Below, one piece after another: positions 17,390 through 26,002 of a stretch of 54,340 nucleotides of DNA. The stretch is from Lacticigenium naphthae DSM 19658 (GTDB lineage Bacteria > Bacillota > Bacilli > Lactobacillales > Carnobacteriaceae_A), in the NCBI RefSeq assembly GCF_000425865.1, contig NZ_AUEG01000012.1, forward strand, positions 1-54,340. The letters are read 5' to 3'. The position numbers were made by a program, and so were the translations under genes. Numbering within the stretch: the stretch's first letter is position 1; each line of letters starts with the position of its first letter. The notes beneath the pieces are model-generated. The model saw only the letters and a program-made list of their open reading frames with translations. It did not search any database and was not told the origin of the DNA.

Positions 17390-18754
17390 ATGCAAAAAAA
17401 TCTGCTCATGGGCCGTCAATTATTAAAAGAAGAAATAGAGAAAAATTGCGTAAATGAAGATAAATGGGAAGACAATGCCATTTTAAAAAAAATATCTGGA
17501 TTCACAAAAATAGAGGGAAGCTGGAAATGCAATCGCTGTGGTGAAGAAAAGGAAAAAATGCGTGGAAATGTCCCGTGTACATGTGGAAAGGACTGTTTTT
17601 ATTGTAAGAACTGTATTCAAATGGGGAGGGTGAAAAAATGTAGTATGTTCTATAGTCAAGAGGAAAAAAATGATTTCTTCGTTTCTGCCCCCTGTTTAAC
17701 ATGGATAGGCAGCCTGTCTAAACAACAATACCGAGGATCACAAATCATAAAAAAAGCAATTCAAGAAAACAATGAGCAATTAGTTTGGGCTGTGACCGGA
17801 GCAGGGAAAACAGAGATGCTGTTTGAAGGTATCGAATGGGGCTTGATACACAACAAACGGATATGCATAGCTTCTCCCCGTTTAGACGTGTGTTTAGAAT
17901 TAGCCCCCAGAATAAAAGAAGCTTTTAAAGAGGTTCCGCTTAGTGTTTTGCATGGAAAAATGGAGGGAAATTATCAGTATACCCCACTTGTAATTGCCAC
18001 CACACATCAACTATTTCGATTTAAACAAGCATTCGATGTTCTGATTATTGACGAAATGGACGCATTCCCTTATGAGAGAGATGAGAGTCTACACTATGCA
18101 AGTCAAACAGCGAGAAAAAGCATCTCTGCTTTGATTTATTTGACAGCAACTCCCAATCAAGCGGTTCAAAAGCAAATCTTTGCTCATCAAATGGATTCCG
18201 TCCAACTTCCTGTGCGCTATCATCAAAAGCCACTGGTTGTTCCGCAAGTAAAATATATAAGAAACTTAGATCGAAAATTACTAACTCGAAATACGAATCA
18301 ATACTTATTCAAATGGATGCAGATGAAAATGGAAAACAAAAAGAAGTTTCTCATATTTTTTCACTCTATTGAAGTGATGGATACGTGTGCCAAATATTGG
18401 GAAACAGTTTTTCCGGAAGCGGTTTTTAAAACTGTGAGCTCTGAATCTACTGAAAGAAAAGAAACGGTAAGGATAATGAGAGAGGAACAACTAGATTTTT
18501 TAATGACAACAACTATTCTCGAGAGAGGAGTTACATTCAAAAATATTGATGTAGTTGTACTACATGCGGAAAATCATCTCTTTACAGAGTCCTCACTGGT
18601 TCAAATCGCAGGTAGAGTTGGAAGAAATGCGGATTTTTCTACAGGTGAGATCGTATTTATTCACGAAGGGATGACAACGGCTATTCGAAAAGCTATTAAA
18701 CAAATTAAAAGAATGAATGCCTTGGCTAGGAAAGAAGGATACTTAGAACAATGA
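17390..18754 (+). CDS. comFA: Competence ATPase ComFA
   Basis: A 454-residue DEAD-box-like ATPase that helps draw single-stranded DNA through the competence channel at the inner membrane. An N-terminal four-Cys zinc site (CNRCGEEKEKMRGNVPCTCG and CFYCKNC, residues about 44-75) precedes the helicase core: Walker A AVTGAGKTE, Walker B IIDEMDAF, motif III TATPN, motif V ILERGVTFKNIDVVVLHAE and motif VI QIAGRVGRN. Everything expected is present, so the gene looks functional. It overlaps comFC by four bases (ATGA). I saw no clear ComK or cin box upstream; the gap to the degV terminator is short. Confidence 0.93.
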   Translation: MQKNLLMGRQLLKEEIEKNCVNEDKWEDNAILKKISGFTKIEGSWKCNRCGEEKEKMRGNVPCTCGKDCFYCKNCIQMGRVKKCSMFYSQEEKNDFFVSAPCLTWIGSLSKQQYRGSQIIKKAIQENNEQLVWAVTGAGKTEMLFEGIEWGLIHNKRICIASPRLDVCLELAPRIKEAFKEVPLSVLHGKMEGNYQYTPLVIATTHQLFRFKQAFDVLIIDEMDAFPYERDESLHYASQTARKSISALIYLTATPNQAVQKQIFAHQMDSVQLPVRYHQKPLVVPQVKYIRNLDRKLLTRNTNQYLFKWMQMKMENKKKFLIFFHSIEVMDTCAKYWETVFPEAVFKTVSSESTERKETVRIMREEQLDFLMTTTILERGVTFKNIDVVVLHAENHLFTESSLVQIAGRVGRNADFSTGEIVFIHEGMTTAIRKAIKQIKRMNALARKEGYLEQ

Positions 18755-19428
18755 TGGATTGTCTATTATGTGGAAGTATTATTCAAGAAAAGTTAAGTAT
18801 AAGTAAGATTGTTTCATTTTATTCATTTCCGGAAAAACAATGTTGTGAACGGTGTTCAAAATTATTCCAATCCACGGAAATGGTACAGGTAGATTTAAAA
18901 AAGCGAGTGTATACTTCTTTAGATCAATATGATCACACCGCTGAATCGGACAGATTACTTTGTTATCAAGAAGTACACGATCGGAAACTGATACTGTACC
19001 AAAATAATTCATTCTTTCAAGATTGGCTCTATCGCTATCAAATTCTAGGAGATTATGAAATAGGAAAAGTGATGACTGAACAACTCAACGCTGTCTTTTT
19101 TAAAAATAGAGATAGTTTGCTTTTCCCCGTTCCTAATCCATTTAAGAAATACGGAAAAATTGGTTACGAACTTAACGAATCTCTTTTAAATTTTGCTCAA
19201 CTGTCTTATGTAGGAATAAATCATCAGAAAGAAACAGAAGGGGCAATCGAAGACACATTTTATATTATGAATAAATCCAGCCAAACAGAAAAGAAATCAA
19301 TTGATTTAAAGGACCGATCCCTTATCCTCTTTTCTATAGAAGGTGAAAATAGTGAAGAATATCAGGCGATTATTGATTTGTGTTTTGAGAAAAAAGTAAA
19401 GCAACTGATACTTTTTACTTTAGCATGA
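18751..19428 (+). CDS. comFC: ComFC-like protein without a recognisable PRPP loop
   Basis: A 225-residue protein in the comFC position. The N-terminal Cys pairs remain (CLLCGS near residue 4, CCERC near 31), as in zinc-binding ComFC. The C-terminal phosphoribosyltransferase half is badly degraded: at residue 191 onwards, where ComFC has a VLLIDDVYTTGAT-type loop, the sequence is LILFSIEGENSEEYQ, without the acidic pair or the TTG. The GFNQ region before it is also altered (KIGYELNESLL). The fold may persist, since the final LILFTLA strand is kept, but PRPP binding looks lost. It is translationally coupled to comFA. The frame is open throughout, so this is divergence rather than simple pseudogene decay. 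Confidence 0.78.
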   Translation: MMDCLLCGSIIQEKLSISKIVSFYSFPEKQCCERCSKLFQSTEMVQVDLKKRVYTSLDQYDHTAESDRLLCYQEVHDRKLILYQNNSFFQDWLYRYQILGDYEIGKVMTEQLNAVFFKNRDSLLFPVPNPFKKYGKIGYELNESLLNFAQLSYVGINHQKETEGAIEDTFYIMNKSSQTEKKSIDLKDRSLILFSIEGENSEEYQAIIDLCFEKKVKQLILFTLA

Positions 19429-19461
19429 AATGAGAAAACTGAAATTTAACATTTGGATTTC

Positions 19462-19490
19462 TTGAGTTATAAAACGCTATCATATATAAT
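19462..19490 (+). promoter_or_regulatory. hpf promoter
   Basis: TTGAGT (19462-19467) and TATAAT (19485-19490) are exactly 17 bases apart: a strong housekeeping promoter. Transcription should begin near 19497. Confidence 0.8.
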
Positions 19491-19493
19491 GAG

Positions 19494-19551
19494 GTTAAGC
19501 ATAAGCAATCGAGTGGTCCGATTGCCAATGCTTGACCTGATGAAAAATCAG
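19494..19551 (+). other. Structured 5' leader of hpf
   Basis: At the predicted transcript start, GTTAAGCAT (19494-19502) pairs with ATGCTTGAC (19528-19536), and inside it GCAATCG (19505-19511) pairs with CGATTGC (19519-19525). A second small hairpin CTGAT-GAAAA-ATCAG (19537-19551) lies just before the ribosome site. This may stabilise the message or control hpf translation. I do not recognise it as a named RNA family. Confidence 0.55.
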
Positions 19552-19568
19552 TGAAAGGGGAGATCGTG

Positions 19569-20126
19569 ATGTTAAGATACAATATCCGCGGAGAAAATAT
19601 AGAGGTGACACAAGCTATAAGGGAATATGTTGAGAAAAAAGTCGGGAAAATTGAAAAATATTTCCATGATGTACCAGAAGCAAATGCTCACGTTAATTTA
19701 AAAACATATTCTGATAAAACAGCAAAAGTCGAGGTCACAGTTCCGCTCCCTTACATTGTTTTGCGTGCGGAAGAAACTTCTCCAGATTTATACGGGAGTG
19801 TAGATTTGGTTGTGGATAAATTAGAGCGTCAAATGCGTAAGTATAAAACAAAAATTAATCGTAAAGCGAGAACTACTGGATTGGTTGAACAACCCACTTA
19901 TGAATTTGATAATCTCGGAGATGAAGCTGAAGGTGAAGAAGATTTTGACGCAGCTATTGTAAGAACAAAACGCTTATCTTTGAAACCCATGGGTGCAGAT
20001 GAAGCTGTTTTGCAAATGGATATGCTCGGGCATAATTTCTTCATTTTTGAAGATGCCGAAACAAATGGGACAAGCATTGTTTATAAACGTAAAGATGGGA
20101 AGTATGGTTTAATTGAAACAGATTAA
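19569..20126 (+). CDS. hpf: Long-form ribosome hibernation promoting factor
   Basis: A 185-residue long HPF/YfiA. The N-terminal domain (residues about 1-105; LRYNIRGENIEVTQAIREYV) binds the 30S subunit in the mRNA/tRNA path. After an acidic linker, the C-terminal domain (about 125-185; VRTKRLSLKPMGADEAVLQM) dimerises to give inactive 100S ribosomes in stationary phase. ATG 19569 is used because AGGGGAG lies just ahead; a GTG at 19551 has none. Its own promoter and folded leader suggest separate control. The position comF-hpf-secA is conserved in Firmicutes. Confidence 0.95.
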   Translation: MLRYNIRGENIEVTQAIREYVEKKVGKIEKYFHDVPEANAHVNLKTYSDKTAKVEVTVPLPYIVLRAEETSPDLYGSVDLVVDKLERQMRKYKTKINRKARTTGLVEQPTYEFDNLGDEAEGEEDFDAAIVRTKRLSLKPMGADEAVLQMDMLGHNFFIFEDAETNGTSIVYKRKDGKYGLIETD

Positions 20127-20149
20127 ACAGACATTTATTCCAAAGAAAT

Positions 20150-20187
20150 GAAGGTTGAGGCGAAAGTCTTGACCTTCTTTTCTTTTT
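20150..20187 (+). terminator. Terminator after hpf
   Basis: GAAGGTTGAG and CTTGACCTTC pair over ten positions (two G-T pairs), followed by TTTTCTTTTTT. Confidence 0.85.
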
Positions 20188-20211
20188 TACATAAAAAGGA
20201 GAGTTGATTTC

Positions 20212-20251
20212 ACGGAATATCGGAGAAAGAATGGATTCCGTTCTTTTTTTT
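20212..20251 (+). terminator. Second terminator-like hairpin before secA
   Basis: ACGGAAT (20212-20218) and ATTCCGT (20235-20241) pair, followed by a T-rich run (TTCTTTTTTTT). It may back up the hpf terminator or end a very short RNA. Confidence 0.55.
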
Positions 20252-20263
20252 AACTCGTGAAAG

Positions 20264-20312
20264 TGTTAGAATGTAACAGTATGAAAAAGTGGGTCAGTTT
20301 ATAGTTTGACCC
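20264..20312 (+). promoter_or_regulatory. secA promoter and leader hairpin
   Basis: TGT-TAGAAT (20264-20272) is an extended -10. Downstream, GGGTCA (20291-20296) and TGACCC (20307-20312) form a hairpin in the roughly 90-base secA leader. Confidence 0.45.
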
Positions 20313-20368
20313 AAGTACACGACTGTAGATAATTTCAGTATAGAAAGTGATGAAAGAGGAGAATTTAG

Positions 20369-22840
20369 ATGGCTAATTTTTTGCGTAGGCTATTTGAAAA
20401 CGATAAAAAAGAGTTAAAGCGCTATGAAAAAATATCGTTGAAAATAGAAAGTTTTGCAGATGAAATGGCTGCATTGTCAGACGAAGAATTAAAAGCAAAG
20501 ACACCTGTATTTCAGCAACGGTATCAACAAGGTGAAGATTTAGAACAATTATTGCCAGAAGCATTCGCTACGATTCGAGAAGCTGCGAAACGTGTTTTAG
20601 GTATGTATCCATTCAAGGTCCAATTAATGGGTGGGATTGCTTTACACGAAGGAAATATTGCAGAAATGAAAACTGGTGAAGGGAAAACCTTAACTGCAAC
20701 CATGCCTGTGTATTTGAATGCTCTTTCCGGGGACGGTGTACACGTTGTAACGGTCAATGAATATCTTGCTACACGTGATGCAACGGACATGGGAGAGTTA
20801 TACCGCTGGATGGGGATGAGAGTGGGATTAAATCTCAACTCTAAATCAACAGATGAAAAACGTGATGCTTATTTAGCTGACATCACATACACCACAAACA
20901 ATGAGTTAGGTTTTGACTATCTTAGAGACAACATGGTCGTCTATAAGGAACAAATGGTCCAACGCCCCTTGAATTTTTCGATCATCGATGAAGTGGACTC
21001 CATATTAGTGGATGAAGCACGTACTCCCTTGATTATTTCTGGTCAAGCAAGTAAATCGACAACCTTCTATACACGCTGTGATTTTTTCGTCAAAGGCTTG
21101 AAAGAGGAAGACGATTTTATGATAGATATCCAATCTAAAACTGTTTCCTTAACAGAACAAGGAATTGAAAAAGCTGAAAAAACATTCCGTGTAAATAATT
21201 TATATGATATTGAAAATCAAACGCTTGTTCACCATATTGATCAAGGTTTAAGAGCGAACTATATTATGCTTTTGGATATTGATTACGTAGTTGATGAGGA
21301 TCAAATAAAAATCGTTGACCAGTTTACTGGACGTATTATGGAAGGCCGTCGTTATTCAGATGGGTTACATCAGGCCATCGAAGCAAAAGAGGGCGTAGAA
21401 ATCCAAAATGAATCCAAGACAATGGCAACTATTACCTTCCAAAACTTCTTTAGAATGTATCGGAAATTATCGGGCATGACCGGAACAGCTAAAACAGAAG
21501 AAGAAGAATTCCGCGAAATTTATAATATGAATGTGGTCGCTATTCCCACCAACCGTCCGATTATTCGTGATGATAAACCAGATTTACTTTACCCAACATT
21601 AGAAAGTAAGTTTAAGGCAGTAGTAGAAGAAATAAAAAAACGACATCAAAAAGGACAGCCAATTCTGGTTGGGACCGTTGCCGTAGAAACATCAGAATAT
21701 ATCAGTAAACAATTGGACAAAGCGGGGGTTCCGCATGCCGTATTGAATGCAAAAAATCACTTTAGAGAAGCAGAAATCATTACTAGTGCAGGTCAAAAAG
21801 GTGCAGTAACAATAGCGACCAACATGGCCGGTCGTGGGACTGATATCAAATTGGGTGCAGGAGTAAAAGAACTAGGTGGCCTAGCTGTCATAGGCACAGA
21901 GCGTCATGAATCACGGAGGATCGATAATCAGTTACGTGGTCGTTCGGGTCGTCAAGGAGATCCTGGTGCTTCTCAATTCTATCTTTCCCTTGAAGATACA
22001 TTAATGAAACGATTTGGTTCTGAACGCATTCAAAATGTATTGCAACAATTAAAAATTCAAGAAGACGATGCAGTCATTCAAAGCAAAATGATCAGTCGCC
22101 AAGTTGAGTCTGCACAAAAACGTGTAGAAGGAAATAATTACGATACACGGAAAAATGTCTTGAAGTATGATGATGTCATGCGTGAACAAAGGGAAGTTAT
22201 TTACGGTGAAAGACAGACTGTAATCATGGAAGAAGAATCTCTTAAACATGTATCGATGCCTATGATTAAACGAACTATTGAACGAATCGTTCAGTTGAAT
22301 ACACAAGGTGAACAAAAACAATGGAACTTGAGACACATCGCGGATTTTGCACATGCGTCTATCTGTCTTCCGGAAGATTTAAAGGAAGAAGAGCTACAAG
22401 GTAAATCTGCTAAAGAAATAAATGAGTTGCTCGTTTCTATTGCCGAAGATGTCTATGCAGAGAAAGAAAAACAACTAAACGGCCAAGAACAAATTCTTGA
22501 ATTTGAAAAAGTAGTCATCTTGCGTGTAGTTGATAGTAAGTGGACAGATCATATTGACCAAATGGACCAATTACGCCAAGGAATCGGACTTCGTTCATAT
22601 GGACAAACAAATCCATTGACCGAATACCAACAAGAAGGATTTAAATTATTCGAAGAAATGATTGCGGCTATTGATTTTGAAGTTACTCGTTTGTTAATGA
22701 AATCTCAAATTAGACAGAATCTTCAAAGAGAGCAAAGTGGTAAACGAACAACTAGACCGGTGCATGCACAACCAACAGATAACCAACGGAAAAAAGGCCC
22801 GATTTTAAATCAAGAACGCAATTCAACAATGGGTGGATAA
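20369..22840 (+). CDS. secA: Preprotein translocase ATPase SecA
   Basis: The 823-residue motor that pushes secreted proteins through SecYEG. Domains are in normal order: NBD1 with EMKTGEGKT (Walker A, residues about 99-107) and [20 protein letters not shown], the preprotein cross-linking domain, NBD2 with [13 protein letters not shown] and the [20 protein letters not shown] segment, then the helical scaffold and wing. The C-terminus ends in [12 protein letters not shown]: the usual Cys-rich zinc finger (CPCGSGKKFKNCH type) is missing. It is not needed for ATPase function, so the enzyme should work. It has its own promoter and a GAGGAG site, with a terminator after it. Confidence 0.97.
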   Translation: MANFLRRLFENDKKELKRYEKISLKIESFADEMAALSDEELKAKTPVFQQRYQQGEDLEQLLPEAFATIREAAKRVLGMYPFKVQLMGGIALHEGNIAEMKTGEGKTLTATMPVYLNALSGDGVHVVTVNEYLATRDATDMGELYRWMGMRVGLNLNSKSTDEKRDAYLADITYTTNNELGFDYLRDNMVVYKEQMVQRPLNFSIIDEVDSILVDEARTPLIISGQASKSTTFYTRCDFFVKGLKEEDDFMIDIQSKTVSLTEQGIEKAEKTFRVNNLYDIENQTLVHHIDQGLRANYIMLLDIDYVVDEDQIKIVDQFTGRIMEGRRYSDGLHQAIEAKEGVEIQNESKTMATITFQNFFRMYRKLSGMTGTAKTEEEEFREIYNMNVVAIPTNRPIIRDDKPDLLYPTLESKFKAVVEEIKKRHQKGQPILVGTVAVETSEYISKQLDKAGVPHAVLNAKNHFREAEIITSAGQKGAVTIATNMAGRGTDIKLGAGVKELGGLAVIGTERHESRRIDNQLRGRSGRQGDPGASQFYLSLEDTLMKRFGSERIQNVLQQLKIQEDDAVIQSKMISRQVESAQKRVEGNNYDTRKNVLKYDDVMREQREVIYGERQTVIMEEESLKHVSMPMIKRTIERIVQLNTQGEQKQWNLRHIADFAHASICLPEDLKEEELQGKSAKEINELLVSIAEDVYAEKEKQLNGQEQILEFEKVVILRVVDSKWTDHIDQMDQLRQGIGLRSYGQTNPLTEYQQEGFKLFEEMIAAIDFEVTRLLMKSQIRQNLQREQSGKRTTRPVHAQPTDNQRKKGPILNQERNSTMGG

Positions 22841-22851
22841 TATTGCAGAAT

Positions 22852-22893
22852 AAAAAGAAAGAGAAAAAGCAAATGCTCTTTCTCTTTCTTTTT
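22852..22893 (+). terminator. Terminator after secA
   Basis: AAAAGAAAGAGAAAAAGCA pairs with TGCTCTTTCTCTTTCTTTT, ending in T-rich sequence. Confidence 0.8.
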
Positions 22894-22918
22894 AATACAC
22901 TTTAGGAGGATTTTATTA

Positions 22919-24020
22919 ATGGAAATGAGCGAAATTAGAAATTTATTGGAAAATGCCGAAAAAAAAATAACTGACTTTAGGGGGTCTCTTTGACTTAGAG
23001 AAAATTGAACAAGATATAGATGAGTACAATCAACGGATGGCTGAGCCAAGTTTTTGGGATGATTCCCAACATGCTCAAGAAGTTATTAATGAAGCTAACG
23101 TCATCAAAGAAAAACATCAAGCATTCAAAAAATTAGAAAAACAAATAGAAGAACTAAATATGTTAGTAGAAATGCTAGCTGAAGAAGCAGATCCGGAATT
23201 AAGAGATGAATTGGAATCCGGAATCAAAAAGTTAGATCATGAAATCCAAGAATATGAATTAGATATGTTATTAAGTGAGCCGTATGATAAAAATAATGCG
23301 ATCCTTGAATTGCATCCAGGAGCTGGCGGTACGGAATCGCAAGACTGGGGAAGTTTATTGTTGCGTATGTATATGCGCTGGGCAGATAAAAAAGGATTTA
23401 AGGTTGAAACTTTAGATTATCAAGACGGTGAAGAAGCTGGAATAAAATCGGCTACTCTTTTAATAAAAGGGCATAATGCCTATGGGTTTCTAAAAGCTGA
23501 AAGGGGAGTCCATCGTTTGGTGCGGATATCTCCATTTGATTCTGCTGGTCGAAGACATACTTCGTTTGTCTCGGTTGATGTTGTACCCGAAATTGATGAT
23601 GACGTCGATATAGAAATTAATGCCGATGACTTACGAGTGGATACGTTTAGAGCAAGTGGTGCTGGAGGACAGCATATCAATAAAACAGATTCAGCCGTAC
23701 GCTTGACACATATTCCGACTGGATTTGTGACTTCCAGTCAAGCCGGTCGTTCTCAGTTGAAAAATAAAGAACAAGCAATGAGTATGTTAAAAGCAAAACT
23801 TTATCAAAAAGAAGTAGAAGAACAAGAGAGAGAAATGGCTGAATTACGTGGAGAACAAATGGAAATAGGTTGGGGATCACAAATCAGGTCATACGTATTC
23901 CATCCGTATTCAATGGTAAAAGATCACCGAACAAACGAAGAAACGGGTAATATTGATAATGTAATGGATGGAGATTTAGATCCATTCATAGAAGCATTTT
24001 TGCGAAGCAAATTAAATTGA
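22919..24020 (+). CDS. prfB: Peptide chain release factor 2, with programmed +1 frameshift
   Basis: RF2, 366 residues after frameshifting, which ends translation at UGA and UAA. The gene begins at ATG 22919 behind AGGAGGA; 24 codons are read before an in-frame TGA at 22991. The shift site is textbook: AGGGGG (22979-22984), then CTT-TGA-C, so ribosomes slip +1 and continue at GAC 22992. The rest shows the SPF anticodon-like motif ([16 protein letters not shown]) and the catalytic GGQ ([18 protein letters not shown]). When RF2 is scarce the stop is read poorly and shifting rises, so it regulates itself. Reading only the long downstream frame would lose the first 40 residues. A terminator follows. 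Confidence 0.97.
22979..22994 (+). promoter_or_regulatory. RF2 programmed +1 frameshift site
   Basis: AGGGGG-TCT-CTT-TGA-C: internal Shine-Dalgarno-like element, three-base spacing, slippery CTT and the in-frame stop followed by C. Confidence 0.97.
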
Positions 24021-24033
24021 TTCTAATTTGTCG

Positions 24034-24067
24034 AAAAACTGTCAAACATTTGTTTGTCAGTTTTTTG
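24034..24067 (+). terminator. Terminator after prfB
   Basis: AAAACTGTCAAACA and TGTTTGTCAGTTTT pair with one T-T mismatch and end in T-run. Confidence 0.8.
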
Positions 24068-24390
24068 CTATATATATTTTGTGTCAGTGCTCAATTCCCA
24101 ATAAAAATACTAAAAAAACAATAAATTAAACACGAAAACCCAAAAAAAACAGTTTTTAGCGGTGAAATGGTGAAATGTTAGTTAGTTATTAAGGGCCAAG
24201 ATTTACTTGCCGAAAATATAACAGTTGCTTTTTATACTGAAATAAGAATGTAATATGATTTAAACAGATTTTCTTTTAAAAAATGATATAATTAGAAAGG
24301 TTAAGGGAAGAGTTTGTCAGTCGATCAATTGCAATAGGAAGAAAATTGTAGGATAGAGAGAAAAAATCTAAAAAGTAGATAGGTGATAGA
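24068..24390 (+). promoter_or_regulatory. AT-rich upstream region of ftsEX with an extended -10 promoter
   Basis: This 323-base gap holds no plausible gene. TGA-TATAAT at 24284-24292 is an extended -10, which would give a leader of about 90 bases. The part before it (24070-24280) is AT-rich with A-runs and no hairpin or repeat that I can support. ftsE follows behind an AGGTGAT site. Confidence 0.5.
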
Positions 24391-25077
24391 ATGATTGAAA
24401 TGTCTAATGTCTATAAAAAATATTCAAATGGTATTACAGCAATCAATGGATTGAATATTAAGATAGACCAGGGCGAATTTGTCTATGTAGTTGGACCCAG
24501 CGGAGCAGGGAAATCTACTTTCGTCAAGATGATGTACAGAGAAGAAGTACCCACCCAAGGAAAAATTCAAGTAGGTAAATTTAATTTAGTAAATATGAAA
24601 CAAAAAGATATTCCATATTTAAGAAGATATGTGGGAGTAGTCTTTCAGGACTTTAAATTACTTCCCCGTTTAACAATTTATGAAAATGTAGCATATGCCA
24701 TGGAAGTAGTAGAAAAAAATCCTAAAGTCATTCAAAAAAGAGTTTTAGAAGTTCTTGAATTAGTCGGTCTGAAGCACAAAGTTCGCATGTTCCCAAATGA
24801 ATTATCTGGGGGAGAACAACAACGTGTTGCAATAGCACGGGCCATCGCAAACATGCCAAGTATTCTAATTGCTGATGAACCAACAGGAAACTTAGATCCT
24901 GAGACAGCCTGGGAAATTATGGAAGTTTTAGAAGAAATCAACAATCAAGGCACAACGATTATTATGGCTACACATAATAGTACCATTGTTAACCGCATGA
25001 AGCATCGCGTTCTTGCAGTTGAAAATGGACGTATTGTCCGAGATCAAGCGGAAGGAGAATACGGATATGAGAGCTAG
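24391..25077 (+). CDS. ftsE: Cell division ATPase FtsE
   Basis: A 228-residue ABC ATPase that partners with FtsX to control wall hydrolases at the septum. Visible motifs are Walker A GPSGAGKST (residues about 36-44), the Q-loop VVFQDFKLLP, the signature LSGGEQQRV, Walker B ILIADEPTGNLD and the switch His in MATHN. It is complete and canonical. Its end overlaps ftsX by 11 bases, so the two are translated together. Confidence 0.96.
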   Translation: MIEMSNVYKKYSNGITAINGLNIKIDQGEFVYVVGPSGAGKSTFVKMMYREEVPTQGKIQVGKFNLVNMKQKDIPYLRRYVGVVFQDFKLLPRLTIYENVAYAMEVVEKNPKVIQKRVLEVLELVGLKHKVRMFPNELSGGEQQRVAIARAIANMPSILIADEPTGNLDPETAWEIMEVLEEINNQGTTIIMATHNSTIVNRMKHRVLAVENGRIVRDQAEGEYGYES

Positions 25078-25954
25078 AACATCAGGAAGACACATTAGAG
25101 AAGCGTTTAAAAGTGTGAAAAGGAACGGTTGGATGTCTTTAGCCGCAGTTAGTGCAGTAGCAGTTACATTATTATTGGTCGGAAGTTTTATTGCGATTCT
25201 TTTTAACGTTAACAAGCTAGCATCCGATATAGAAAATGACGTCAGTGTAAGAGTGTATGTCGATTTAGCTGCTGACGAAGAACAACGAGTAGCTTTAGGA
25301 GAAAATCTTGAAAAGATCGAACAAGTAGAGTCAATCGAATACTCTTCTAAAAAAAATGAACTGGATCAAGTAGTAGGTTCATACGGAGATGAATTTAATT
25401 TATTCGAAGGAGACGACAATCCATTGCGAGATGTCTATATTATCAATACGCTTAAACCGGAAGACACAGCTGAAGTTGCCAGTGAGGTAGCAGAAATGGA
25501 TAATGTGGCTGAAGTAAATTACGGCGGTGCTGAAGCGGATAGACTCTTTGAATTAATGGGTACAGCAAGAAATGTAGGAGCAATTGTTGTGTTAGCGTTG
25601 ATCCTTACAGCTGTGTTCTTAATCTCGAACACGATCCGAATCACAATCTTTTCTAGAAGAACTGAAATTGAAATCATGAAATTAGTAGGAGCTACGAATT
25701 GGTTCATTCGCTGGCCATTTGTTATCGAAGGCGCGATAATCGGTTTAATTGGAGCATTGGTTCCCGTGAGTATTATAACTTTCGTTTATATTAATGGGTT
25801 TGATACCATTATGAAATATTTAGCCGGGACTTACTTTTCGTTGCTCAATCCAGCTCCTTTCCTTATTTATTTAAATGCACTCATGCTAGGGATAGGAATA
25901 TTAATAGGAGCTATTGGATCTATCTTATCGATCAGAAAATTTTTAAAAGTATAA
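25067..25954 (+). CDS. ftsX: Cell division membrane protein FtsX
   Basis: A 295-residue membrane partner of FtsE. The pattern is one N-terminal helix (residues about 24-47), an extracellular loop of about 120 residues that docks the hydrolase or activator, and three C-terminal helices of the FtsX permease domain (with FSRRTEIEIMKLVGATNWFIRWPFVIEGA). ATG 25067 lies inside the end of ftsE with AAGGAG ahead. FtsX has no transport function; it couples ATP hydrolysis by FtsE to an extracellular coiled-coil partner. The next gene encodes a secreted coiled-coil protein, the likely partner. Confidence 0.95.
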   Translation: MRARTSGRHIREAFKSVKRNGWMSLAAVSAVAVTLLLVGSFIAILFNVNKLASDIENDVSVRVYVDLAADEEQRVALGENLEKIEQVESIEYSSKKNELDQVVGSYGDEFNLFEGDDNPLRDVYIINTLKPEDTAEVASEVAEMDNVAEVNYGGAEADRLFELMGTARNVGAIVVLALILTAVFLISNTIRITIFSRRTEIEIMKLVGATNWFIRWPFVIEGAIIGLIGALVPVSIITFVYINGFDTIMKYLAGTYFSLLNPAPFLIYLNALMLGIGILIGAIGSILSIRKFLKV

Positions 25955-26002
25955 AAAGTGTGAAAGTAGACTCACTCAAGATTCATTTAAGGAGGGATCC
26001 AA

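Noticed and set aside
19462-19551. raiA-motif RNA upstream of hpf
   Set aside because: The known raiA motif is about 200 bases with pseudoknots; this leader is under 60 bases.
20204-20260. Short reading frame (TTG start, 18 codons) between hpf and secA
   Set aside because: It has a GGAG-like site, but its codons are just the terminator-like hairpin and its T-run; there is no sign of a conserved peptide.
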